A stretch of 32,948 nt of DNA from an uncultured Gammaproteobacteria bacterium (GCA_913050095.1 CAJXAV010000015.1:1-32948), one strand, 5' to 3'; shown: positions 7,543 through 16,309, counted from the stretch's first letter. The notes: a model not told the origin generated them from the letters alone. Numbers and translations: made by a program.

Positions 7543-7653
7543 ATTTAATTGGCTTAAAAATAAGTATATAAAATTTTTATTACTACCAATAATTCACTTA
7601 ATGACTGTTTTTTTTAGTAAAATCAGTAATTTACAAAACAAGTCAATGAATTG

Positions 7654-7682
7654 CTGACCAATATTTCATAATATGCTATAGT
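7654..7682 (+). promoter_or_regulatory. Sigma-70 type promoter of ppc
   Basis: CTGACC, then a 17-base spacer, then TATAGT, which carries an extended -10 (TGC directly before it). Transcription would start near 7689, about 30 bases before the ppc ATG. Confidence 0.55.
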
Positions 7683-7719
7683 ATGCTTCATTAAATGATG
7701 TAAACCATAGTAAGAATTC

Positions 7720-10539
7720 ATGAGCGATTTTCTAAAAAATTACGATGCGATCACTGATTCGCAATTAAGGTCTTGTGTGAAGCTTTTAGGAAAGCTTCTA
7801 GGCAATGCAATTAAATCACATGCTGGTAAAGATGTTTATCTTGTGGTGGAAAAATTAAGAAAAGGCTTTATTAATCTTCAAGAAAATCATGATGAAAAAA
7901 AACATGATCAGCTTATTAAGTATATAGATAATTTAAATCCAGACGTTCTTAAAAATGTTGTAAGATCATTTTCTAAATATTTTGCCTTAGTTAATGTTGC
8001 TGAAGAGGCATATCAACATATTCACAGAGAGAGCATAATAAAATCAGGGAAATCTGGATCTGCATTATGGGAAGGTTCTTTTGATCATATGCTAAAAGAT
8101 TGTAAGTTGCATGGAATTACTACAAGTGACTTACAAAAACTTTACAATAGCCTTCAATTTGTCCCCGTTTTTACTGCGCATCCGACAGAAGCTATGAGAA
8201 GAAGCAAAATGGAAGCTACCAGAAGAATTTTTGCAACAATACTAGAGCTGCATGAATTTAGAGGTCAGTCAATTAGAAAAGAAGAAATAGTAAAAAAACT
8301 AGAAGCACAGATACTGATACTATGGAAAACAGATGAAGTAAGAATGAAGAAGCCAACAGTAGAGGATGAAGTAAAAAATGGTCTTTACTATTTTAATACT
8401 TCTCTATTTAAAGCAGTTCCTCAAATGTATAGAGATTTGGAAAATGCGACTAGAAGAATTTATTGTGATTCATTAAGTGTAAATTCTGTCAAAGTTCCAA
8501 GTTTTTTAAGATTTGGTTCTTGGATTGGTGGTGATAGGGATGGAAATCCATTTGTTACACCGGAGGTAACTCAAAAAGCTGTATATATGCATTCTAAAAC
8601 CGCTTTGAAAGAATATATAAAAAGAGCTCAGAAACTATCATTATTCTTTACCCATTCTGATCAATTAATGAAACCTTCCGAAGATTTTCTAAAATCTTTG
8701 GATGAAGACAAAAAATTTATTAAGGAAGCATTTTTTAAGAAGAATAATGATTTCCCGAAGGAGCCATATCGTAGGAAGTTTAAGATAATTAATTATCGTC
8801 TTAAAGAATCACTCAACAGAATTATTGAGTTACAAGATGGAAAATTAACATCTAAAAGACCTAACGCATATTCTTGCGAAAAAGATCTTTTGAAAGATTT
8901 ATATATTGTAAGAAATTCTCTTGAGCAAGATGGGGATAGCGTTCTATTAGAATTTGGTCTTGATGACTTTATAAGGTTAGTTGAAACCTTTGGTTTCTTT
9001 TTAGTAAATTTAGATATAAGAGAAGAATCGACAAAGCATACTAATGTAGTTAATGAGTTGGTAAAAAACATCAAAGATATTGATTATCTTAAACTAGAAG
9101 AATCAAAAAAGGTTTCTTTGTTATCAGACATGCTTGAAGAAAGAGACAATTTTGAAAATAATTATGATTTATTGACTAGTGATTCAAAACAAATCGTAGA
9201 TGTTTTTAAAACAATGATTTTGTTGAGAAAACAGGTAAGTCAAGAAGCTTTCGGTCACTACATTATATCAATGACGCATGACGCAAGTCATGTTTTAGAG
9301 GTTATGCTCATAGCAAAAATGGTTGGTCTTGTGGGTCAAAAAAATGATGGTAACTTTTTTTGCGATATATTGATAACACCTTTATTTGAAACTATTGATG
9401 ACCTAGCCAGAATAAAAAATATATTAGAATCACTTTTTTCAAATTCAGTTTATATTAAATATTTACAATGCCACGAAGATAACTTGCAAGAGGTTATGTT
9501 AGGATATTCTGATTCATGCAAAGACGGCGGTATTCTTGCTTCTTCATATGGCTTGTATGAAGCGCAGCAAGAAATAATTGAAATTTCTAGAAAGTATAAC
9601 GTAGAGTGTAAAATTTTCCATGGGCGTGGTGGTACTGTTGGTCGTGGAGGTGGTCCAACACATAATTCAATACTCGCTCAGCCTGCGAAAACAGTTAATG
9701 GAAAAATTAAAATAACTGAGCAAGGTGAAGTCTTATCTTATAAGTATGCACAGTACGAGACTGCATGTTATGAATTAGAGATGGCTATAGGCGGATTGAT
9801 TAAAGCAAGTCAGCATATTGTAGTTGAACAAAAATCTGATACTAAAGAATTTGAAAAAATTATGAAAGATATGACAATTAAGGGCGAAGACGAGTATAGA
9901 GAACTTACTGATAATACCCCTGGTTTGACAGATTATTTTTATGAAGCAACACCTGTTCAAGAATTAGGAGAATTAAATATTGGATCTAGACCGTCGCATA
10001 GAGCTAAAGGGGAAAGATCAAGGTATTCAATTCGAGCTATTCCTTGGGTTTTTGGTTGGTCACTTTCAAGACATACATTGCCAGCCTGGTATGGTCTTGG
10101 ATCAGCACTAAATAAAATCTATGACGAAAATGGTTTAGAAGTTTTAAGGCAAATGTATAAAGATTGGCCTTTCTTTCATATGATGATTGATAATATTGGG
10201 CAAGCAATTGCAAAAGCAGATTTAGCTATTGCAAAAGATTATGCAACACTAGCAAAAGATAAAGAAACTGCAAATCAGATTATTAAAAAAATTGAGAAGG
10301 AATATAATTTAACCGAAGATTTAATGCTACAAATTATAGAATCAGAAAGATTACTAGCAGATAATAAAAAATTAGCTTTATCACTTTACAGAAGAAAACC
10401 CTACATGGATCCATTAAACTATATACAGGTTATGCTTTTAAGAAAACACAGAAATTCAGAAGAAAGAGATGATAAAATCTTTAATCCTCTTTTAAGAACC
10501 ATTCACGCAATTGCTGCTGGCTTAAGAAATACTGGCTAG
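7720..10539 (+). CDS. ppc: Phosphoenolpyruvate carboxylase
   Basis: This 939-residue protein is a full-length bacterial PEP carboxylase, which fixes bicarbonate onto phosphoenolpyruvate to form oxaloacetate and refill the TCA cycle. The catalytic motif VFTAHPTEAMRRS contains His154; the glycine-rich loop FHGRGGTVGRGGGPTHNS begins with His634 at about residue 633; LRFGSWIGGDRDGNPFVTP and the invariant C-terminal RNTG are all present. The length is slightly above the 883 residues of the E. coli enzyme, mostly through insertions in the first two thirds. A single promoter with extended -10 precedes it, and the next gene appears to have its own promoter, so ppc is probably monocistronic. Confidence 0.98.
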   Translation: MSDFLKNYDAITDSQLRSCVKLLGKLLGNAIKSHAGKDVYLVVEKLRKGFINLQENHDEKKHDQLIKYIDNLNPDVLKNVVRSFSKYFALVNVAEEAYQHIHRESIIKSGKSGSALWEGSFDHMLKDCKLHGITTSDLQKLYNSLQFVPVFTAHPTEAMRRSKMEATRRIFATILELHEFRGQSIRKEEIVKKLEAQILILWKTDEVRMKKPTVEDEVKNGLYYFNTSLFKAVPQMYRDLENATRRIYCDSLSVNSVKVPSFLRFGSWIGGDRDGNPFVTPEVTQKAVYMHSKTALKEYIKRAQKLSLFFTHSDQLMKPSEDFLKSLDEDKKFIKEAFFKKNNDFPKEPYRRKFKIINYRLKESLNRIIELQDGKLTSKRPNAYSCEKDLLKDLYIVRNSLEQDGDSVLLEFGLDDFIRLVETFGFFLVNLDIREESTKHTNVVNELVKNIKDIDYLKLEESKKVSLLSDMLEERDNFENNYDLLTSDSKQIVDVFKTMILLRKQVSQEAFGHYIISMTHDASHVLEVMLIAKMVGLVGQKNDGNFFCDILITPLFETIDDLARIKNILESLFSNSVYIKYLQCHEDNLQEVMLGYSDSCKDGGILASSYGLYEAQQEIIEISRKYNVECKIFHGRGGTVGRGGGPTHNSILAQPAKTVNGKIKITEQGEVLSYKYAQYETACYELEMAIGGLIKASQHIVVEQKSDTKEFEKIMKDMTIKGEDEYRELTDNTPGLTDYFYEATPVQELGELNIGSRPSHRAKGERSRYSIRAIPWVFGWSLSRHTLPAWYGLGSALNKIYDENGLEVLRQMYKDWPFFHMMIDNIGQAIAKADLAIAKDYATLAKDKETANQIIKKIEKEYNLTEDLMLQIIESERLLADNKKLALSLYRRKPYMDPLNYIQVMLLRKHRNSEERDDKIFNPLLRTIHAIAAGLRNTG

Positions 10540-10548
10540 GCTTTATTC

Positions 10549-10576
10549 TTGAAATTCTTTAATAAAATGTTATATT
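10549..10576 (+). promoter_or_regulatory. Sigma-70 type promoter of the YRG-repeat gene
   Basis: TTGAAA and TATATT, each one base from consensus, separated by 16 bases, beginning about 10 bases after the ppc stop. The predicted start near 10583 leaves a leader of about 65 bases before the ATG at 10648, which is preceded by TTGGAGA. Confidence 0.55.
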
Positions 10577-10647
10577 TAACTTTCCTATAAGGTGCATCAA
10601 GCATGCATGACAAGCTTACCCACTAGAATTTATTTGGAGATTTAATT

Positions 10648-10911
10648 ATGAATAAAATCTATAGAGGGGCGGATAATTCGTCAAATGATAATAAAGAAAA
10701 TACTAAGATAGATAAAGATAGTTTATCTTATAGAGGATCAAAATCTATAATTGAGGGTTCAAATGTAGATATCAAAAAAAGCGATCTTATCTATAGAGGT
10801 GTGTCAGAGAACACGACTTATTATAGCCTTGCCAAAATTAGGTCTGTTCAAAAAAGAAGAAAGTTATATCATTCAGGGTTAGAGTTATATGGTGCTAGGC
10901 AGTACGCCTAG
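10648..10911 (+). CDS. YRG-repeat protein, DUF4278-like
   Basis: An 87-residue soluble protein with three copies of a (I/S)YRG(A/S/V) motif at Tyr5, Tyr28 and Tyr49, spaced about 21-23 residues apart by hydrophilic linkers rich in Ser, Asn, Asp and Lys. The motif corresponds to the LxYRGxxY signature of DUF4278, best known from cyanobacteria, where its function is unknown. The C-terminal third is basic (KIRSVQKRRKLYHSGLELYG). The start is supported by TTGGAGA about 10 bases upstream. It is probably a single-gene unit between its own promoter and the convergent azoreductase gene. Confidence 0.75.
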   Translation: MNKIYRGADNSSNDNKENTKIDKDSLSYRGSKSIIEGSNVDIKKSDLIYRGVSENTTYYSLAKIRSVQKRRKLYHSGLELYGARQYA

Positions 10912-10912
10912 C
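10894..10912. terminator. Hairpin over the stop codon of the YRG-repeat gene
   Basis: GCTAGGC-AGTAC-GCCTAGC forms a perfect 7-base-pair, GC-rich stem with a 5-base loop across the TAG stop at 10909-10911, between two convergent genes. There is no clear T-run on the plus strand, so it may act as a weak or bidirectional terminator or as a 3' stabilising structure. Confidence 0.4.
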
Positions 10913-10928
10913 CTACCCTTATAACCTT

Positions 10929-11522
10929 CTAACCTTTTAAAGCTCTTAATTCGGATTCTTCAGGTTCAAAAAGTGTTCTATCAGCAATTAAGCTTTCTAT
11001 TTTTTCAAAACCAATGAATGTTAACCAAAGATTCATATAAGGCTTCTGAAAGTCATACGATTCAAACCCTGTACCATCACCATATCCATCACCACTTGCG
11101 TATATAATTGTCGCCTCTTTCCCGGTCATTAAACCACTATAGCCATTTTCTTGCGAATAACTCCACGAAAGTCCTGGTTGGGTAACTATATCAATGTAAT
11201 GTTTCAATTTATATGGAATACTAAAATTCCACATAGGCACACTGAATATATATTGATCTGCATCTTGAAATTCATTAAAAATATCAATTACTTTAGCCCA
11301 TGCATTATCTTCTTCAGGTGTTGATTCTGTGCCTGATATAGCAGTATATTTTGCATTAAGCAAATCTCCATCAAATTCAGGTAGCTCATAATCCCATAAA
11401 TCAATTTTTTTAATATCCACTTCATTGGATGACTTTAATTTTTCTAAATATTTTTTGGTAACATTTATTGAATGTGATCTATTTTTTCTAGGAGAGGATT
11501 CGATATAAAGTATCTTTTTCAT
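10929..11522 (-). CDS. azoR: FMN-dependent NADH-azoreductase
   Basis: A 197-residue flavodoxin-fold oxidoreductase of the AzoR family, which uses NADH and FMN to reduce quinones and azo compounds in the cytoplasm, a role in thiol and quinone stress. The FMN-binding start ILYIESSPRKNRSHS (4-18), the isoalloxazine-contact segment SVPMWNFSIPYKLKHYIDIV (about 94-113), and YASGDGYG (about 142-149) are in family positions. Length matches the E. coli enzyme (201). The gene is alone on the minus strand, preceded by a good promoter with an operator-like palindrome on its -10 box. Confidence 0.9.
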   Translation of the reverse strand: MKKILYIESSPRKNRSHSINVTKKYLEKLKSSNEVDIKKIDLWDYELPEFDGDLLNAKYTAISGTESTPEEDNAWAKVIDIFNEFQDADQYIFSVPMWNFSIPYKLKHYIDIVTQPGLSWSYSQENGYSGLMTGKEATIIYASGDGYGDGTGFESYDFQKPYMNLWLTFIGFEKIESLIADRTLFEPEESELRALKG

Positions 11523-11541
11523 TTTATTTTCTCATAATTAT

Positions 11542-11580
11542 TATCATAAACATGATACGAAAATAAATTTTAATTGTAAA
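11542..11580 (-). promoter_or_regulatory. azoR promoter with operator-like palindrome
   Basis: Read on the minus strand, TTTACA (11580-11575) and TATCAT (11557-11552) are each one base from consensus and 17 bases apart. The -10 box forms one arm of a perfect inverted repeat TATCAT-GTTT-ATGATA (11557-11542). A repressor bound there would block polymerase, as for azoreductases under MarR- or HxlR-type control; the regulator is unknown. Confidence 0.55.
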
Positions 11581-11741
11581 TAAGAAACATTCGCAATATT
11601 GATCATCACGCACCTTTATGCAGTGGTTATAATACTAATCTATAAATAATATAAGAATTTTCTTAGATCATACCAAAATCGATAAATATATACTGAAAAT
11701 GCTTTGTTTATTAATGAATACAACATATAAGGGGAAAAATT

Positions 11742-12245
11742 ATGAACAAACAGCATTTAGCTTTATCACTTAGCGTTGGTGTATTAGGGGGAATATCCTT
11801 AATTGTCGCTACAGCTTTCACTCATTATATCGTGTGGGTGGGTTTCATAGCATGGGGATTATTTTTCAAAAATGGAGGAGATAACACAGCACTAAAAATG
11901 GGAATTACGGCCGGAACTTATGGGGCAGTATTAGCAGGATTATTTTTTGTCCTTTCGAGCGCAATTAATATTGGAGGTTCATTGAATGGCCCAATATGGA
12001 TAGCAATTACAGTATTTGCTCTTATTTATGGAACTCAAGTTCCTATATTTAGTTGTGCACCAACAGCTGTATGTGGATACGCAGTGACAGCAGGGTACTG
12101 TATTCATGCAGTGGATGGAGCTATGATACCAATGATAAGTACAATGGCAATTACTAACCCAGTTGTCTCAATTGTAATTTCTATAATCATTGGCTCAATT
12201 TTTGGGATGCTGTCAGGCAAACTTGCAAAAGCAATAGGTGGTTAA
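11742..12245 (+). CDS. DUF1097 family membrane protein
   Basis: A 167-residue, highly hydrophobic protein with about five predicted membrane helices (about residues 7-26, 28-44, 50-77, 80-102 and 132-160), rich in Gly and Ala. Composition and layout resemble DUF1097, a family of inner-membrane proteins of unknown function. The start is supported by AAGGGG about 9 bases upstream. A strong intrinsic terminator follows 25 bases after the stop, so it is probably a single-gene unit. The family assignment is from recalled resemblance, not from a defined motif. Confidence 0.65.
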   Translation: MNKQHLALSLSVGVLGGISLIVATAFTHYIVWVGFIAWGLFFKNGGDNTALKMGITAGTYGAVLAGLFFVLSSAINIGGSLNGPIWIAITVFALIYGTQVPIFSCAPTAVCGYAVTAGYCIHAVDGAMIPMISTMAITNPVVSIVISIIIGSIFGMLSGKLAKAIGG

Positions 12246-12267
12246 TTTTTATATCGTTGGACTTAAA

Positions 12268-12486
12268 TTAAACCGAGATCATATCTCGGTTTTTTTTTAA
12301 GTAATATATACAAAAAGTTCGAGTATCTTTATTTTCAGATTTATTAGTTAAAATGTTTTTTTTAACTAATTTCCATCCATTTTTCCTGTGATAAAGCAAT
12401 AAACTAGCGCTTTCTCTTCTATATTTTTTTTGTTTCCACCATGAGGAGTTTTTAACAACAAGTTTTAGTTCTTTATAAATTGACAT
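12268..12486 (-). CDS. Hypothetical basic small protein
   Basis: A 72-residue frame starting at ATG 12486 (a GTG two codons upstream is an alternative). It encodes a basic, aromatic-rich protein, with SSWWKQKKYRRESASLLLYH near residues 14-33, then KNGWKLVKKNIL and a short basic end. The composition, mixing Trp, Tyr, Leu and Lys, looks like a folded nucleic-acid-binding-size protein rather than random AT-rich translation, but no family is recognised. Its last codons lie within the DUF1097 terminator hairpin, which would also function in this direction. It is divergent from the DoxX gene, sharing a 77-base gap. No strong ribosome binding site is visible. Confidence 0.45.
   Translation of the reverse strand: MSIYKELKLVVKNSSWWKQKKYRRESASLLLYHRKNGWKLVKKNILTNKSENKDTRTFCIYYLKKNRDMISV
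12271..12298 (+). terminator. Intrinsic terminator after the DUF1097 gene
   Basis: AACCGAGAT-CAT-ATCTCGGTT is a perfect 9-base-pair stem with a 3-base loop, followed by a run of 8 T from 12291. This is the clearest Rho-independent terminator on the plus strand in the window. Confidence 0.9.
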
Positions 12487-12563
12487 AATCACACTTTAAA
12501 TCGTTTTTTAATTTATGTTAATATTTACAAAATCTTCTTATTTAAAAATTTATGGAGAATATT

Positions 12564-12947
12564 ATGAATGTTTTGTCAATTTGGATAATAAGGCTCACAC
12601 TAGGTATATCTTTTTTTCTTCATGGGTGGGGTAAATTACCATATCCGCCAGAAAAATTTGCTTCATGGCTTGAAAGTATGAGTATAGCTGAACCAATGTT
12701 GATAGCCTCATTAGTTGCATTTGGAGAAATGGCTGCGGGAATTGGTATTATTGCAGGAGGATTATTTGCCGGAAAACTTGGAAATTTTATAACTAGAATT
12801 TCAGCATTTGGTATTACTATTATTATGATTGGTGCGTTTTATTTAGCGCATCCAGATTGGTTTATTAATGAAAAGTTATTTAAAAGTGAGCAAATTTATA
12901 TATTTGCTTTGAGTATATTCTTTTTAATAAATGGAAACAGGAAGTAA
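12564..12947 (+). CDS. DoxX family membrane protein
   Basis: A 127-residue membrane protein of the DoxX family. The N-terminal helix followed by LGISFFLHGWGKL is the typical DoxX start (RLxLGxxFxxHGxxKL), and GEMAAGIGIIAGGLF is the second conserved stretch. Four membrane helices lie at about 5-20, 42-66, 75-96 and 109-124. DoxX proteins are associated with respiratory and redox functions, but most are uncharacterised. I chose ATG 12564 because GGAG sits 6 bases upstream, inside a preceding in-frame ATG at 12552. The stop lies directly against the end of the convergent helicase gene. Confidence 0.85.
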   Translation: MNVLSIWIIRLTLGISFFLHGWGKLPYPPEKFASWLESMSIAEPMLIASLVAFGEMAAGIGIIAGGLFAGKLGNFITRISAFGITIIMIGAFYLAHPDWFINEKLFKSEQIYIFALSIFFLINGNRK

Positions 12948-12948
12948 T

Positions 12949-14229
12949 TTATTTCTTAGATTTCTTTTTTGCTGCATAAAATCTTTTTTTTGGTTTTGCC
13001 TCTGAACTTCTTACAGTTTTTTTCGAAGCACTGCCATTAGATTTTCTTTTCGGTTTTTCTCCAAAACTTTTTCTTTTTGCAGCACTGTCTCTTTTCTTTT
13101 TTGATCCTCCGCTAGTATTTTTTCCTGGAGTATATTGATGTTTTGCATCTGGATTTATTAAAATATCTATGTTTAGCCATAAATGTCCTTCACTCGGTGA
13201 AATAAAGCATATTGCTTCACCGCTTGCCCCCGCTCTTGCCGTTCTGCCAATTCTATGAATATAGTCTTCGGCAACTTGAGGTAGATCGTAATTTATAACA
13301 TGTTTCAAATGTGGAACATCAAGGCCGCGTGAAGCTATATCAGTTGCTATTAAAACTTTTATTTTATTTTCTCTAAAACTCTTCATAATCTTATCACGCT
13401 TACTTTGTCTTAGATCACCATTCAAAACCCCTGCTTTTATTCCATCAGTTTTAAGATTTTTTGCAATTTTTTCAGTGCTGTGCTTTGTTTTTGCAAAAAC
13501 AAGAACTGCACCTTCTCTTTTTTCCAATTGTTCTACAAGGAGTTTATACTTATTTGAATTATCAACATTTATAATTTCATGTTTAATATTTTTTAATAAA
13601 GTATTTTCTGCATCTACAGAAATTCTCTCAGGATTCTTTAAATATTTTTTAGATAGGGTAATGATATTTTTTGGGAATGTTGCAGAGAACATTAAAGTTT
13701 GTCTTTCTTGGGGCATATATTTTAAAATCTCATCAATCTGAATTCCAAATCCCATATCAAGCATCCGATCTGTTTCATCTAGAACAAGATAGGTAGCTTT
13801 TTTAAGGCTTAAAGACTTTCTTTCTAAATGGTCATTTATACGCCCAGGTGTACCTATGATAATTCTTGGCTTTCTCCTTAATTGATTTAGTTGTTTGCTA
13901 ATTGCTTCACCACCAATAAGACAAGACGCTTTAATCGGACATGATGGCCCCAATAAATCTCTTACAACATTAACAACTTGTTTTGCTAATTCTCTAGTAG
14001 GTGTAACAATTAGAGCGCACTCATCATTAGACGAAATAATTTTATCAATTACTGGAATAGCAAAAGCTCCAGTTTTTCCTGTGCCAGTCGACGCAGAACC
14101 CAAAAGGTCTCTACCACTCAAAATTAGCGGTATTGCTTGTGCTTGAATAGGAGTGGGTTTTTTAAATCCTATTTTATGCAAAGATGTATTTAGGGCTTTA
14201 CATAGGCCTAATTTCTCAAAATTCTCCAT
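12949..14229 (-). CDS. DEAD-box ATP-dependent RNA helicase, RhlE-like
   Basis: A 426-residue RNA helicase. Domain 1 has the Q motif (GFKKPTPIQAQAIP, 21-34), Walker A ASTGTGKT (46-53), PTRELA (77-82), TPGR (127-130), the Walker B box as DETD (151-154) followed by RMLDMGF, and SAT (182-184). Domain 2 has TDIASRGLDVP and HRIGRTARAG. The DMGF after motif II and the overall layout fit RhlE, which acts in ribosome maturation and RNA decay. The tail from about residue 369 is very rich in Lys, Ser and Arg and probably binds RNA. Motif II with Thr in place of Ala is uncommon but keeps the catalytic acidic residues. It is a single gene on its strand. Confidence 0.93.
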   Translation of the reverse strand: MENFEKLGLCKALNTSLHKIGFKKPTPIQAQAIPLILSGRDLLGSASTGTGKTGAFAIPVIDKIISSNDECALIVTPTRELAKQVVNVVRDLLGPSCPIKASCLIGGEAISKQLNQLRRKPRIIIGTPGRINDHLERKSLSLKKATYLVLDETDRMLDMGFGIQIDEILKYMPQERQTLMFSATFPKNIITLSKKYLKNPERISVDAENTLLKNIKHEIINVDNSNKYKLLVEQLEKREGAVLVFAKTKHSTEKIAKNLKTDGIKAGVLNGDLRQSKRDKIMKSFRENKIKVLIATDIASRGLDVPHLKHVINYDLPQVAEDYIHRIGRTARAGASGEAICFISPSEGHLWLNIDILINPDAKHQYTPGKNTSGGSKKKRDSAAKRKSFGEKPKRKSNGSASKKTVRSSEAKPKKRFYAAKKKSKK

Positions 14230-14450
14230 TTGGCTTCCATATTTGTTTTAGAAACCAATGTGTATTACCTGAAACACAGTACTTTTAGTAATTAACGCGG
14301 GAATCTTTAATAAATTACAATTTGGCGGTACTTTGACAGTAACTTAATGATAATACAAGTAATAAATATGCTAAATATTTAATAATAATTTGTATTTATA
14401 TCCTATTGAATTAGAATTACAAATTCAAAAAATCTATAGAATAAAATTTT

Positions 14451-15941
14451 ATGTTTAAAACACAAGGTTTAGAAATATCATTTTCTGGTCAAGAAATTTT
14501 TAAAGATGTAAATGTAATTATTAATAAAAAAGAAAAAGTTGGTTTTATTGGAAGAAATGGATCAGGCAAAAGTACATTTTTAAAGTTAATATTAGGCCAG
14601 CTCGAACCAGATAGTGGAGAAATTATAATTCCCAAAGGTTATAAGATCGGGCATCTTGAGCAACATATTAAATTTACCCACAATACAGTATTAGAAGAGG
14701 TTTGTAGCATACTTACTGGTGATAGAGAATATGAAGGATGGAAGGGAGAATCTATATTAACTGGACTTGGGTTCACATATGATGAAATGATGAAAGATCC
14801 TAATGATTTCTCAGGTGGTTTTCAGGTAAAAATAAACTTAGCTAAACTCTTGCTAGATGAGCCAAATATGCTTTTACTTGACGAACCCACAAACTATTTA
14901 GATATTCACTCTATTAGATGGCTAAAAAAATTCTTAAATGATTGGCGTCAAGAAGTTATATTAATTACGCATGATAGAGAATTTATGAATAGCGTAATTA
15001 GTCACACGCTAAATATACATAGAGGTATTTTCAAAAAGACTTCAGGAAATACTGAAAATGTAATGGAGAAAATTTTAGAAGAGGAAGAAATTTATAATAA
15101 AAGAGTTTTAAATGAAAGTAAGAAAAGAGCAAAAACTGAAGAATGGATAAAAAGATTTGGCTCAAAAGCAAGTATGGCAAGTCGAGCTCAATCAAAATTA
15201 AAAATGTTAGAAAAAAATGGTAAAAAAGAAAAACTAGCAGCTATTACAAACTTGGACTTTAAATTTAATTATTTACCATATCAAAGTAAAGAAAATCTGT
15301 TAAATATTAAAAAACTAAACTTTTATTACAAAGAAGAAAATTATCTTATAAAAGATATTTCCTTCAGTATTAAAAAGACAGACAAAATTTGTGTAATAGG
15401 GAAAAATGGCAAAGGAAAATCAACGCTTTTAAAATTGATAACAAACGATTTAATACCTAAGTCTGGTGATATTAATATGAACCAGAAGACAAACTATGGT
15501 TATTTTGGGCAAATGAATATTGATCGTCTAAATCCAAATAATAGTGTTTACCAGGAAATACAAAGTTACGTTCCAGAAATGGAGGAAACTAAAGTAAGAC
15601 AAGTGTGTGGTTGCATGATGTTTTCAAGCAAACTTTCAAGCAAACCAATAAAGGTGCTTTCTGGAGGGGAGAAAAGCAGGGTAATGTTAGGTAAAATATT
15701 GCTAAAACCCACAAATTTGCTAATGTTAGATGAACCAACAAATCATTTGGACCTTGATTCATGTGAGTCGCTATTACAAGCCATAAAAGCTTTTAATGGT
15801 GCCGTTATGATGGTAACTCACGACGAATATTTTTTAAGACAAGTAGCAAATAAACTAGTAGTTTTTGATGATAATAAAGTTACAGTATTTGATGGTTCTT
15901 ACGACGACTTTTTAAGTAAAGTTGGATGGAAAGATGAATAA
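14451..15941 (+). CDS. ABC-F family ATPase
   Basis: A 496-residue protein with two ABC ATPase domains and no membrane segments, i.e. an ABC-F protein acting on the ribosome rather than a transporter. Domain 1: Walker A GRNGSGKST (34-42), signature FSGGF (120-124, in place of LSGG), Walker B LLLDEPTNYLD (141-151). A charged linker (about 200-270) contains the tRNA-facing P-site interaction region. Domain 2: Walker A GKNGKGKST (317-325), LSGGEKSRV and LMLDEPTNHLD. The short C-terminus lacks the Uup-type DNA-binding extension. The subgroup (YheS, YbiT, EttA-like or antibiotic resistance) is not resolved. A DCC-type gene follows 20 bases later. Confidence 0.92.
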   Translation: MFKTQGLEISFSGQEIFKDVNVIINKKEKVGFIGRNGSGKSTFLKLILGQLEPDSGEIIIPKGYKIGHLEQHIKFTHNTVLEEVCSILTGDREYEGWKGESILTGLGFTYDEMMKDPNDFSGGFQVKINLAKLLLDEPNMLLLDEPTNYLDIHSIRWLKKFLNDWRQEVILITHDREFMNSVISHTLNIHRGIFKKTSGNTENVMEKILEEEEIYNKRVLNESKKRAKTEEWIKRFGSKASMASRAQSKLKMLEKNGKKEKLAAITNLDFKFNYLPYQSKENLLNIKKLNFYYKEENYLIKDISFSIKKTDKICVIGKNGKGKSTLLKLITNDLIPKSGDINMNQKTNYGYFGQMNIDRLNPNNSVYQEIQSYVPEMEETKVRQVCGCMMFSSKLSSKPIKVLSGGEKSRVMLGKILLKPTNLLMLDEPTNHLDLDSCESLLQAIKAFNGAVMMVTHDEYFLRQVANKLVVFDDNKVTVFDGSYDDFLSKVGWKDE

Positions 15942-15961
15942 TAAATTTTTTTAAATACTAG

Positions 15962-16309
15962 ATGAAAACAAAAGTATATTTTAATAATTCATGTTCAATA
16001 TGTAGAACAGAAATAAACCAATATAAAAAACACTCAGGCGACAAAATAGAGTGGGTTGATATTTCATCTGAAAAAAATTTAAAAAAAGAAACAAATAAGA
16101 ATACTGATGATCTTTATAGAAGAATGCATGTCTTGGAAAATGGAAAAATAATTTCAGGAGCTAGATCTTTTTTAATTATATGGAAAGAAATTCCGCGATA
16201 TAATTTCTTATGTAAAATTTTTTCAAAGCCAATAATATTTCCAGTTTTTAATATAATTTATGAAGTAATTGCTTATTTTTTATATTTAAAGAGCAAATTA
16301 TCTAGATGA
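15962..16309 (+). CDS. DCC-type thiol-disulfide oxidoreductase (DUF393)
   Basis: A 115-residue protein with the N-terminal pattern VYFNNSCSICRTEI, in which Cys11-x-x-Cys14 is the dithiol of the DUF393/DCC family (usual pattern DGxCxxC). A thioredoxin-like start, then EWVDISS, is followed by LYRRMHVLENGKIISGARSF, a typical DCC segment. The C-terminal third is hydrophobic (about 80-110), so it may associate with the membrane. Function in the family is unproven. Its stop overlaps the ATG of the MOSC gene (ATGA), so the two are coupled. Confidence 0.85.
   Translation: MKTKVYFNNSCSICRTEINQYKKHSGDKIEWVDISSEKNLKKETNKNTDDLYRRMHVLENGKIISGARSFLIIWKEIPRYNFLCKIFSKPIIFPVFNIIYEVIAYFLYLKSKLSR

Noticed and set aside
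14406-14428. Inverted repeat TTGAATT...AATTCAA in the leader of the ABC-F gene, with a 4-codon reading frame (MLNI) upstream, resembling an attenuator.
   Set aside because: The 7-base AT-only stem with a 9-base loop is weak, no terminator stem with a T-run follows, and such short frames are expected by chance in this composition.
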